64,000 nucleotides of DNA, from positions 5,642,001 through 5,706,000 of the forward strand of contig JASJZH010000003.1 in NCBI GenBank assembly GCA_037178975.1, in the 5' to 3' direction. Below are positions 22,512 to 32,722 of this stretch, piece by piece (position 1 is the first letter of the stretch; every line of letters begins with the position of its first letter). Under the pieces are notes generated by a model. The model did no database searches. It was not told the origin of the DNA and was given only the letters and a program-made list of their open reading frames with translations. Origin of the DNA: Oscheius tipulae (lineage: Eukaryota; Nematoda; Chromadorea; Rhabditida; Rhabditidae). Both the position numbers and the translations under genes were made by a program.

Positions 22512-23700
22512 TTAGAAGAGGGTTCGAGCAGCCGTATCTGGAATCTCTCCTTTATGATCTTCAGCGAGTGGACGAGCCTCGTACGTAGCGATGGCTACCT
22601 GAAAGGAAGTGTTGTGTTGACAGAGCGCACCCTAGTCATCAATCTAATCTCGACAAAAGAAGTTTGTCTACAGTACTCAGAACCGATTACTGTACTCTCT
22701 CCCTATCTGAAGGTGCCGATTTTTATTGACGGGGTCAGTCAGCGAGTAGAGATTACTCCTCATGTCGTCGGGGGATTGACAGCCATTAGGATCTCTGGGA
22801 GTTCACTTCTGTTCTTACCTTTTGCCTAAAATCGTGCTGATACTCTCCTCGAAGACCAATGTAGTAAATTCTGGTGACATCGTCTCCGAAATTACCGCAG
22901 ACCTGAAGCCCTCATTTTTGTAGGAAGGGACCACAAAACCTGGATAGTCAGGTGGGTGACATTCGAGAATTTTATGGCTTTCAGCGGGTAGTCGACGACA
23001 CCGGCTGGATCCTGCTTGAGGTAAACTTCCTGATCGGGCTCGATTTTACAGTCGTCAAAAGACATCTAAACCACTTGTTTACATAAGCTGCTACAGTAAT
23101 CCGATCCATTGTAACCTAACACCAGGAGTAGTGGTATCCAACTGTGCACCATTCTTTCAACAAAAGTTACACTACACTCAGCTGGATATCACCATGCCCG
23201 TCTATTGCTGCCCATCCGCGTAATAATTACGCGTATCTCTCGAGCATACCGCCGGTCGATCTTTGAAGATTCTGATCCTTGCCGGGTGGGATGGGCTGGA
23301 GGGTCCACTGATAACCAATCCCAAAATTTTGACATGACCCGCGAATGGAATGTTGAAGAGCAGTTCCTCGTCACAGTCGCTGTCCACGAAGGTAGTCCTA
23401 AAATGAAGATTTTTGCTGGGAAAAGGACCAGGAACCTGTTGTTTTTCTGGTCCATCGACTTGAAGACTGTCACTCCACTACCCTCGGTCGCCTCGTTCAA
23501 AACAGTTACCTGGAGACATCAATTAGCTTTACTTTGAAGCGAACAGAAGCTGTGAAATACCATGGACACCCAGGCAGTATCACAGTACAATAACAACGCA
23601 CCTTGGACTTCTCAATGGTTTGATGCAGATCGTAGACGAAAAAGTCTGGAGTCGGTTGGCATTCGGCAGAACATGAACCGTGTTCACCGTGATCACACAT
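22512..23700 (-). CDS. PITHD1: PITH domain-containing protein 1
   Basis: Small protein made mainly of a PITH (proteasome-interacting thioredoxin C-terminal) domain. It starts MCDHGEHGSCSAECQPTPDF, a His/Cys-rich N-terminus like that of PITHD1. It continues VLNEATEGSGVTVFKSMDQK, the diagnostic VDSDCDEELLFNIPFAGHVK, SHPARIRIFKDRP, MSFDDCKIEPDQEVYLKQD and IKFSNVTHLTIQ. The end is CGNFGDDVTRIYYIGLRGEY and VAIATYEARPLAEDHKGEIP, with stop TAA at 22514-22512. It lies about 310 bp downstream of cyclin Y on the same strand. An AATAAA for the upstream gene lies near 23810, so an SL2-type operon is plausible. The role in other animals is poorly defined. Confidence 0.9.
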
Positions 23701-24012
23701 TTTGGCTATGACTTTCCTTTCTATTCACTGTTCTGATTCACAAAGTATGGCATCGTAAATACAGCAACATATCATTCAAATAACAGAAGAATTGCAGATA
23801 TGTTTATTATTTTGGTTGAGTCACGTTACGTAAAAAAAAAAAGTAAGAAATTAAAAACAAATACACGATAACAGGGAACATGCATCGATACAAGAGTTCT
23901 TTGGAGAGGGACAACTGATATTATAGGGACGACAGACCCAGTTGGCGTCCAAAATGCATGAGATTATGCACGGAACTGACTATCACAGAGTGAGAGGACT
24001 GAAAAGATGAGC

Positions 24013-25511
24013 TTACGAGAGAATGACTGGACTTCGAACGAGGTCCTTGAACACGTTGTCGGCCGAATTGCACCGTTTTACTGTGTGGATTTTGTCTTCG
24101 AAAATCCTGCTTAGAGCCTACAAAAAAATGGTTTCAAATGGGTCAAAATGGCTCAAACCTCGAGTCGTTTTGCTCGTTCCTTGTAAAGAGGCTGAATCGG
24201 GAGTTGTAAGTCATTTGCCAGCGCCAGTGTCCGAAGATCGAAATAATACTTGGCGTAGACGGACGAGGGAACTTCGATGTTGAAGTCGAGACATTCCAGA
24301 AATCGTCGTTCCAGCTCGTTCCTGAATTTTGCTTGATGTAAAAACTGAAAACAAAGCAACTGACATGTCATCGACATTCGTATCTCTGAGGATTTGGCAA
24401 TAATCCACGTTCCAAACAGCCTGGTCGTCCCAAACTTTAGAGGCTAGCATAATGGATCCGAGCACAACCCGTCTCCAATTAGAAGGGCAGAGGTCCATTT
24501 CCGCATAGTTCAGCAGCCGTTCGATGTAAACCTTAATTCTCTTGATCTCTTGGAACTCGGAAAGGTTCTAAATGTTCCGTACTGTCCCAACAAGCAAAAA
24601 AGAGACTATGGTTTGTTTTTGTTGTACTCTACTTTTACCAAATAGGAACCAAAACAAAATAAAAAAAGACTAACTAATGTGATGATAGCACATTCCGCCG
24701 TGAGTTGTGCCGAATAGAACAGTGTCTTCACGAATCTGTAGATTTGGCGATGATCTGGATCCCGTGAAATGACTTCTGGGGGTAAAGGATCCCTCTAAAA
24801 TCAAGTTTTTTGAGGTAGAAAAGTATACAAACCGATATGGGATGAAGACGCTCTTCGAAAATTTCCATTAGACGCTCGTGACCGCGGTTACTTCGATTCG
24901 CAATGTGATAGTAAATGGCCAGAGAGATGCATTTCACTGTATTACGAAGATGTGGTTGACTTATTGTCGAATCATCTAAATTTCTGGATATAAACTGTTT
25001 TAAAAGGACTTACCGAGATAAATTGTACTACAGCTGCTGGATTTTCTCAAACTCTGAGGCAGGACTCCGGGGAAATTTCCGCCAGCAGCTAACGCATCCA
25101 GCATGTAGCAAGAACGACGATTATCTCTCACTAAATCGGGGAATTCTATTTGAAAAAAGGTAAGTTACATTTCATTTCACTTTTACTCCGTTCCATAAAC
25201 GCTGGTTTCGCTGTTGGATGCGTTGATGGGTCTTCTTCGCATTCTGAGAAGTGGGTCGTTAAATAAATAAGGAAGAACAAACCATCGGGAATTTCTCGTT
25301 CACTAATATGAGGAAGGATTTTCAGAAACGTCGTCGTCGTATCATCTCGTTTCAGTGGCTGCTGTACAAACTGAAAATATATACTTTTATCATATACTTG
25401 TGAGAAAAACCGAACCTCACTATGATTGTTCCTAGTATAATGTCCTTCAAATGAATAGATTTTATCGTCGGCATTTGAACTACGACTTCGGAGGCAGCAA
25501 GTATTTCCCAT
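24013..25511 (-). CDS. cyy-1: Cyclin Y
   Basis: Membrane-associated cyclin that activates CDK14/CDK16-type (PCTAIRE/PFTAIRE) kinases; in C. elegans CYY-1 acts with PCT-1 at presynaptic sites. The start [16 protein letters not shown] has the N-myristoylation (Gly2) and adjacent Cys palmitoylation pattern of the family. The cyclin box shows [63 protein letters not shown] and [20 protein letters not shown]. The C-terminus ends [20 protein letters not shown], like the human RSASADN 14-3-3-binding segment. An acceptor (TTCTTCCAG) lies 2 nt before the ATG. An intergenic stretch with a poly(A) signal separates it from PITHD1. Confidence 0.93.
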
Positions 25512-26138
25512 AACTGGAAGAAAATACAATAAATAGAATTAATTCTGACTCACCTCAAAGTGGTCAAATATGCTCAGTCCGCCGGTTAACACATCTTCTA
25601 ATGCTCTTCTTTTCAAGAATCTGAAAATGGTAAACTATGAATAAAACGAAAGAAAATGAAAGGAAAATGCTAAACGAGGGCAGAAAATGTGTGCGCAAGC
25701 TTCGGTAGGAGGAGCCTGGGATCGCGATAAGACACTAGCGCCGAAAAGAATTTCGGGGAGCCTACTTCGACCGATTCTTTCTCCCCTCTTTAGGTTTGCA
25801 CGAAATTGCACGGTTTTAGAGTGGGGTTGTGGTCCATAGTTGCACAGCAGAAACTCACCACAAGGATGGGATTCCGACGTAAAAATGGCAAAAGTTAGTT
25901 GTTTTTTTTTGTTGAATACATCATCTGTTGCTTATTGTGTGCTTGTTTTCTATATTTTACCGTCGAGCCTCACACACGTTTATGAATACCACGTAGTTTT
26001 TGGCAAAGAGTTTCCGCAGATGAGAAATGGAAACCGGTTAGTTCCGAGAAGTCAACATGCTGCCTCAAATCACGAGCTGCCAAACATTTTTGTTGCAAGT
26101 TCAGCACAATCCACTTCTGAGTGGTATTTACTTGAAGA

Positions 26139-26334
26139 AGGTTGGTAACAGGATGGGCCCAAGAGAAAAATTTGAGATTTCAGACAAAAGAAGTAGTGAT
26201 TTTGCCCATTTTTAGTGGAAAAACATGTATTTGGACATATCAAAATACTTCTTTTAATGAGCTGTGAAACGGGCTAAAATACCACTCCTTTTTGATACCC
26301 ATTATTTTTTGGGCCCGTCCCGTTGCCAACCCTG
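26139..26334. mobile_element. Short inverted-repeat element (hAT-like MITE candidate)
   Basis: The left end AGGTTGGTAACAGGATGGGC matches the inverted right end, which reads CAGGGTTGGCAACGGGACGG from the outside. The two ends pair over about 22 bp with a few mismatches. The CAGGG terminus is typical of hAT elements. No coding capacity and no clear 8-bp target duplication. A second interleaved inverted pair (GAGTGGTATTT at 26119, AAATACCACTC at about 26277) is also visible. Confidence 0.4.
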
Positions 26335-27074
26335 ACCCGAAGCATGAAACACTACATCTTAACCAATGTTTTGGCTTATTACTGGGATTTTTCAGAGCAC
26401 TAATACAGCTTATTTGTAGCAATAAATGGACCGGAAGAAACCTATAAGGAGTTCTAAGTAACTTGCAAAGAAAGTCAAGGATGAATTGATAGATCGTTTG
26501 CCCTGAAAAACTAAAGGCGTAAAGTTTGATTGATACGTCCCTAAATCACAACCTTGAAATAGCGGGAACTTAAAAAAATATATCCTCCACTTTCAGGCTT
26601 TGCTTTTTCTTTTCCAGTCTTTACAAGTTTCAATGCAAAACTCCATGCTCTTTTTTTCGCAAGGAACCCACATCTCCCCAATCTCAATATCGCATTGGCT
26701 CGCGAATCAATTATCTTCTGCATACCAAAAATGCCAATCTTTCGGCCACATACAATGTCTCTGAGCGAACTACGTGGTATAAGCTAGCGCTTTTGTTGAT
26801 GTAGTGAGTCAGGACCGCAAACCAGTCGCAGTCTTCTGCTCCTATTATTAATTGGGACACAATTAGAACTCTCTCTCTCTGATGCTTGAAACGTATAACT
26901 TCGTTCTTGTTTGCTCCTCCTCAGTCTCTCCACCCTCTTTGTTTTCCTCTGTGTCAGCTGTCCTCGAAGGTTTATCTCCACGTCCTGTCACAATAATCTC
27001 GTACGATCTCCGTCTTTCTCGCTCCACTTCCGAAATTTCCTCATTTCCCTTTTTTCAGAAAAAGGACAAATTAC

Positions 27075-27083
27075 ATGGTCTGA
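27075..27083 (+). promoter_or_regulatory. Two-codon upstream ORF (ATG GTC TGA) in the OSBP leader
   Basis: The likely trans-splice acceptor ends at 27058. The first ATG after it, at 27075, opens a frame that stops after two codons, 19 nt before the main ATG at 27103. Such minimal uORFs can lower translation; the effect here is inferred. Confidence 0.4.
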
Positions 27084-27102
27084 CGGGAAAACCAAGCCAA
27101 AG

Positions 27103-30100
27103 ATGTCCTCCAGAGCCGGCTCTACTACTTCCTGTGACCAGTCCATCAACTCCATCAACAACAATAACAACAGCAGGTTTGTATGACACGCTTCAAACCC
27201 GGGCACTTTCCTTATCTTAAAAGTCCGCGAACGTTCTGTCATGACTGCAATCCGAGCACTGCTCCAATCGATCACTTTTGGTCAACAGGAACTCCCAAAG
27301 CAAACAAACCTAGTGGATAAACACTTTCTTGTGGAAACCGTTGCAAAAGAATTTTAAAACAAAGGATAAACCCTTAGTGATTCTTCATTTTCAGTGAGGA
27401 GAAAGCCGGCTGGCTACAAAAATGGACAAACTACCTAAAAGGATATCGGCAGCGCTGGTTCGTCCTCGACTCAGAATCTGTTTTCAGTTATTACAGGTTA
27501 GTCAGAGTTTTCTTTTTGAAAAATCGGAAGAGAAAAGTAGGTACAATGGCCCCTTCTCATAAAACAGTGTTTCGTATTTCAGGGTCAGGTTGGTGCGTTC
27601 CCACCTTTCTTAGTGCTCGCTATTACATCTTGAAAAAGTCATTCTTTACTCTCGTACTCTACCCTTTCATGACAAACCTGTTCTCTGCCAACTCGTCTTC
27701 CCACAAATTAACCTCATTCATCAAATAATTTTCTCTCTGAAAACGATCAAACCGTAGGTGTCAGATTTCATCTAGCTATACAATTCACCTCCTTCTATTT
27801 TTTTGGTCCGGAACTTTGCCCTCAACTTGTTCTTTGTTTCCTGGCTGGACTCGTATTTAAAACCTTTTAACAATTCAGTATTGGAGTCTAAAGATCTGTT
27901 ACGCCACCATAATCACCATAGAGAGAAAGTGCGCGAACCGGCCGCTGTGCGCTCAAACAACTGCTTCTGTGTGTTGGATCGCCACCACCCGTTTCTCGCG
28001 CCGTAGCGGCAACTCCCGATAGCGGAAGAGTGTGTGCGGCAACGCGATCTATCCATATTTGCATTTCTACCCGATCGATGAACATTGATTAAATTCGGCG
28101 CCATTCTGTCCACTGAACTGACAGAAACTCTCTCTTGTTTGTACAGTAAACACGTTGGGCTTTTATCGTTTCAGGCGTATTTCAGGGTCAGGTCGGTGCG
28201 TTCTCACCTTTGATAGTGTTTGCAATTCAGCTATAATAGACACCGATCCTCTCCACTCAGAGCCCTTTTTCCATTGTACTGCGTTCATTTCCCTGGGAAA
28301 GCAGTGACTCAGTCTTTCGGTGACGAATCCTCCTTTTCGCTATCACTTATCGAAAGCAATAACGGCAGAATTAGTCATTTTATGACGGTACAGGACGACT
28401 ATTCAGTCATTGTTGTTCTGCTCTCCTCCAGCAGCAAATTCATCGGAAATAATCCAGTGAGAATCGATCATTTTATCAGTTCTTCCGTCATTTATGGCCC
28501 AGTTGGTGGCACCTTATTCTTCTCTTTGTTCTTTCTTCTGTCTAATTTTTCCTCCACATAGAGTGTCCCCCATCCAATACGCCGTCTATGATTCGGGACT
28601 GATATGTACACGGAGAGTGGGAACGATAAGATCGCCGATCAGAAGACGAAGTCTTCGCAGAAAATGGCGAACCTTCGGGGCAGACTCCGAAAGGCCAAAA
28701 AGAGCTTTATCGGTTGCAACTTCCCTTTGGGAAGGAGGTCTAGAAAATTTTCTATCGAAGACGTCTATTATTCCGCTTCTGATCTACGTCACAAGTGAGT
28801 TCCCCAAATGTTTTTGTCTTCTTCCTAATAGTCACTCGATAAAGATTAGAAGCCGTAACAAGTAGTTGATAAACGCAAGAAGTGATAAGATTTTGAGCTC
28901 ATTTGCTCTAAGATGCCTAGTCTGCGTGGTGGTCTCCGAAAGGCTAAGAAAAAGGTGGTCAGCTGGATCCCGCTCAAACAAAGAAGACGCAATCAAGACA
29001 CTTTTGAAGATATTTCCATCTTTGACAGGTTTTTCATTGTTCCTTTTCGAGCCAAGAGCTCAAAGTTCCATTATCGCAAAGTTCGTCCCGTTCAGTTATC
29101 AAAATAACGTAGTCTTATCAGCCAGTTGAGTCTATTCAAAGACTTTTGCTTCTGATTTAGAGAGTTGGGGATCTTTTCAACGCATTTATCTGCAAGTTTT
29201 TTTTCCAGAAGTCCCGGAGATGTTGGTCAGTCGTGCAGAGGCAGCATCGATCTACAGAAGGCTAGAATAATCTCTGACAAGGTTTGTTTCTCCTCACTTC
29301 TTTTAACAAAACTCATTTTAGGTCTCAAACAACATTGTGATCTCGACGCAGTCGCAATCTTTCCATCTAAAAGCCTCAAACGACATTGACAGACAGAAAT
29401 GGCTTCAGGCACTCGAATATGCACGACACAAAGCTATTAAGCAGGCTGAGAGTGGTTTGTGTTTTGTTGGAATCTAGATGAGGGAAGTCGTTTTTCAGAC
29501 GAAGATGAAGAAGCCAACCGAGATCCAGAATCATCACGTGTAGAAGTCATCCAAGACATCAACAAGGACCTCGATCGTAAATTGGTCTCATTACGAGATG
29601 CTGTTCGAATTCTAGGTGAGTCCCTTCGAACGAGTGGTTGATTCGAGCTGGTAACCAAGGACATGTTTGTGTGTGCACGGCCGTGTTGTCGTGTGAACCG
29701 CGATCCCCTTTTCAGCTTTTTCCTACCTTTCTAATTTGACCATTTTGTAGGAAAACACAGTGACGAGCTGATCCGTTGTGTAGGAGATTCCGATACGGAC
29801 AACAAGACTCTTTCCGAAAGAGCCACTCTCGTCAAGGTACTTTGTTTAGCGATACTTGTAGTGGCAACAATTTAGATCACTACAAGTGCTGTGCTGAAAG
29901 CCGCCGAGGAATTCGTCGATCATTCGGACAAGGGAGCCAAGCGCTTGAGAAAAGTCCTGGCGACGGAGCAAAAGGAGAAAGTCGTGCTACAGGAACAGCT
30001 GGAAGCCCTGGCGAAACAGCATGCGGGTCTTGAAAGAGCAGCCACAATCAGTCATTCCAATGCTCCGATTTCCGCCTACAGCGATCAAGATGACGACTTC

Positions 30101-32086
30101 CACGATGCTCTGGAAACTTTGAGCATTTATAATGAAAGGTAAGCTTTTTAACTAGAAATTGGCCAGTCTGATACGCTTAACCTAGAGTATAACAACCAAA
30201 AGAACACTCCTCACAACCTTGTTGTTCCCCAAAATTAGCCTCAAGGGAATCCTTTTTGGGGAGATGTTTTTCTGAACTCGAACCCTAAACAATTGTTCCC
30301 CCCGCAACATAAAATTGATTTTCAGTTTGGCCATGCTAGTTTATTCATTGTTGTTTGCTTCTCTAAACATATGCCCGTATTTTTGCCCCCAAATATCGAA
30401 GAACACGTGACTAAAGGTCAAGCGCATCTAATCTAGTCGTTTGTCACGCTTCGAGTCATCAGAGAGACCCGTTTCCTGACTTTACCGCTTTCATTTCCAT
30501 GAACTTCCAGGTCATCCCGCTCAAACTCTCACGAGGCAGTCGATGGAATGAATGGATCCCATGGATCTGCTCCTGGAAGCAGTCTGGTTCCCGTATGGCT
30601 CTTTTTGTGTGTGTACATTCCTTTTTCCAGATATCAGAAGGAGAAGGCCGGCTACGTCGAAATAGAATCCCAGAAAGACCCGAGCTGCCCATAAATCTCT
30701 GGTCGATCATGAAAAACTGCATCGGCAAAGATCTGAGCAAGATACCTATGCCGGTAACTTGTTTTTCAATCAACCTTCAACAAAACATCTCAGGTGAACT
30801 TCAGTGAGCCTCTGTCCGTGTTGCAGCGAATTACGGAAGACTTGGAATATTCCCAGATACTGGATTCTGCCGTCGGACAGGTAATTCTTGGTTTGTTGCA
30901 AACCTATTGAGTCATTCTAGGATCCTCTAATCCAATTATGTCACGTAGCCGCCTATGGCGTCTCAAACTATTCGACCACGGGTAATAGGACCAATAAACC
31001 GTTCAATCCACTCCTCGGAGAGACATACGAATGCGATCGAAGTGCTGACAAAGGATGGAGGAGTGTCGCGGAACAGGTAGTGCCTTATTTTTCCTTTCTA
31101 TTTCTCTTCTAGGTATCTCACCATCCGCCGGCGGCTGCTCATCACGCGGAAGGACGAGGCTGGACCATGTTCCAAGACTTCACAATGACCAGTCGCTTCC
31201 GAGGAAAGTATCTCTCGGTCATTCCAGTCGGTTACACGCATGTCACATTCCCCGGCACCGGATCCAATTTCTCCTACAAGAAGATCACTACCACAGTTCA
31301 CAATATTATCGTCGGAAAGCTGTGGATAGACAACCACGGCGAGATGGAGATTGAGAATCATGCGACTGGCGACAGATGTGTCGTCAAATTCTTCCCATAT
31401 TCCTATTTCAGTAAGGAAGTTCCAAGAAAGGTAACAGATTTTTGTTCTATTTAAAAATAAAAGTGATCTAGATCTATGGAATAGTGAAGGACAAAACGGG
31501 CAAACCACACTACGTTGTACAAGGAACATGGGACAAATATGTGGATATGCTCAAAGTGACACGATATAACGGGTCTGGGGACAAGCTGAAAGTCGAAACT
31601 GACGAGAATCCCATCCGGATATGGACCTGCAATGCTACTTAGTTGGTTTCACTTTTAATTTGTTAACAAGAATGAATTTTTAGCACTGGCTCGGAGAAAA
31701 TGCACAATTTCACGAGATTCGCCATCGAGTTAAACGAGGCCGAAGACGGTGTGGCGCCGACCGACAGTCGTCTACGTCCCGACCAACGACTGATGGAAGA
31801 TGGTCGATGGGACGAGTCGAATAAGAAGAAGCAGGAACTGGAGGAGAAACAGAGAGCTGTCAGACGGCGGAGAGAAGCCGAGGCTGAGAAGACGATGGCT
31901 AACGGTTAGTGTTTTTTTGTTTTACAAGTAGTAACAAATTTAGGAGAAGGGTACCAAGAGTATCAACCGGTCTGGTTCACAAAAGCGGAGGATTCACTTA
32001 CGGGTGCGCTGATGCACATTTTTAACGGTGACTACTGGGAGGCGAAGAAAAATTCCGATTGGACGCGGTGTCCCAATATCTACTGA
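27103..32086 (+). CDS. OSBP: Oxysterol-binding protein (OSBP-type lipid transfer protein)
   Basis: Lipid exchange protein acting at ER-Golgi contact sites. After a short Ser/Asn-rich start (MSSRAGSTTSCDQSINSINN), exon 2 (27395-27496) begins the PH domain (EKAGWLQKWTNYLKGYRQRW). The PH domain finishes in exons from 29209 (GSIDLQKARII; FHLKASNDIDRQKWLQALE). A coiled coil follows (AVLKAAEEFVDHSDKG; LEQLEALAKQHAGLERA), then an acidic-flanked FFAT-like motif DFHDALE for VAP binding. The ligand-binding ORD has LWSIMKNCIGKDLSKIPMPV, the EQVSHHPPAAAHHAE signature, TVHNIIVGKLWIDNHGEMEI, APTDSRLRPDQRLMEDGRWD and the terminal WTRCPNIY. The 1.7-kb intron 27497-29208 contains two possible alternative first exons. 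AATAAA lies near 32132; a small gene follows on the same strand. Confidence 0.93.
27573..27614 (+). repeat. Duplicated ~42-bp block in OSBP intron, copy 1
   Basis: CGTATTTCAGGGTCAGGT followed by TGGTGCGTTCCCACCTTTC is repeated with a few changes at 28176-28218. Each copy contains a TATTTCAG acceptor, 6 bases (GGTCAG), then a GT. See the hunt section. Confidence 0.7.
28176..28218 (+). repeat. Duplicated ~42-bp block in OSBP intron, copy 2
   Basis: Second copy of the block at 27573-27614. The acceptor, 6-base insert and following GT are all conserved, while flanking sequence differs. Confidence 0.7.
28604..28794 (+). CDS. Candidate alternative first exon 1 of the OSBP gene
   Basis: An ATG at 28604 (second in-frame ATG at 28664) opens MYTESGNDKIADQK..., then MANLRGRLRKAKKSF and SRKFSIEDVYYSASDLRH. 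It ends at a consensus donor AA|GTGAGT (28794/28795) in phase 2, the phase required by the OSBP exon at 29209. Upstream lies an acceptor-like CCTCCACATAG. Joined, it would replace the N-terminal half of the PH domain with a short basic leader. Confidence 0.5.
28913..29028 (+). CDS. Candidate alternative first exon 2 of the OSBP gene
   Basis: An ATG at 28913 opens MPSLRGGLRKAKKKVVSWIP and ends ...TFEDISIFD at GACAG|GTTTTT, again phase 2. Its first 13 residues align with the preceding candidate (M-x-x-LRG-x-LRKAKK), so the two look like a tandem duplication that kept reading frame and splice phase. Confidence 0.5.
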
Positions 32087-32330
32087 GTTTATTTTAGTTT
32101 GTTGACTATGTTTTACACAACATTTGTATTTAATAAACCTGCCGATTGCAACAATTCACTTATATCAACTTCCCAACATATCATGTTCCCCCATTTCCGC
32201 GTTCATTATGATTTCCCATACTGTAATCCCGGTATTTGTCACGAAGTTATTTTTATTGTACACATCGAGTAAATACATAGTTTTATTTATTGTTTCTCTA
32301 GACAATACTCAGTGCTGGGAATGCTCCGCG

Positions 32331-32702
32331 ATGAGGCTTTCCTTTCGGAGTAGGTTCCACTTGCTCTTTTCCCACTCAAACCACTTCAGACTGTCATTTC
32401 ACCGACTAATTGTGGCCCTCTGGTGTGTTCTGGCCATCTACTTCCCCATCTGCACCGTTCTTCTCCTCATCTTCGAAATTGGAATGTTGGCTGCGGGTCA
32501 TCCATCTTGCGAGAACTCTTCGCTCTGTGGATGGCTGAAAGAGCGAGTAGAAGGACGACGAGGGAAAAACGAGCCGAAGATCAAGAGGGTAGACGAGGGA
32601 AAAGTCGAGCGGATGATCGAAGAAATCCTGAAGAATCGAGAGCGAACCCGTGACGGACCTAAAGGAGACGGCGACTGTGAAGAGGACGAATTTGAGTGTT
32701 AG
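32331..32702 (+). CDS. Small single-pass membrane protein, unidentified
   Basis: A 123-residue single-exon protein. One hydrophobic segment at about residues 27-56 (LIVALWCVLAIYFPICTVLL) is followed by a charged tail rich in Arg/Lys/Glu (KVERMIEEILKNRERTRDGP) ending CEEDEFEC. A TTTCTCTAG acceptor ends at 32301, about 170 bp after the OSBP AATAAA, which fits a downstream operon gene with SL2 trans-splicing. A 10-codon uORF starts at 32321 and overlaps the main ATG in another frame. I recognise no family. Confidence 0.6.
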   Translation: MRLSFRSRFHLLFSHSNHFRLSFHRLIVALWCVLAIYFPICTVLLLIFEIGMLAAGHPSCENSSLCGWLKERVEGRRGKNEPKIKRVDEGKVERMIEEILKNRERTRDGPKGDGDCEEDEFEC

Positions 32703-32722
32703 ATGAGGAGATAATAAAAGGT

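Larger units (their letters stand above)
25512..27102. other. Intergenic region between divergent cyclin Y and OSBP genes
   Basis: About 1.6 kb. Apart from an inverted-repeat element at 26139-26334 I see no gene. GAGA/TC-rich sequence near 26870-27050 precedes the OSBP trans-splice acceptor (TTTTTTCAG ending 27058). Confidence 0.45.
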
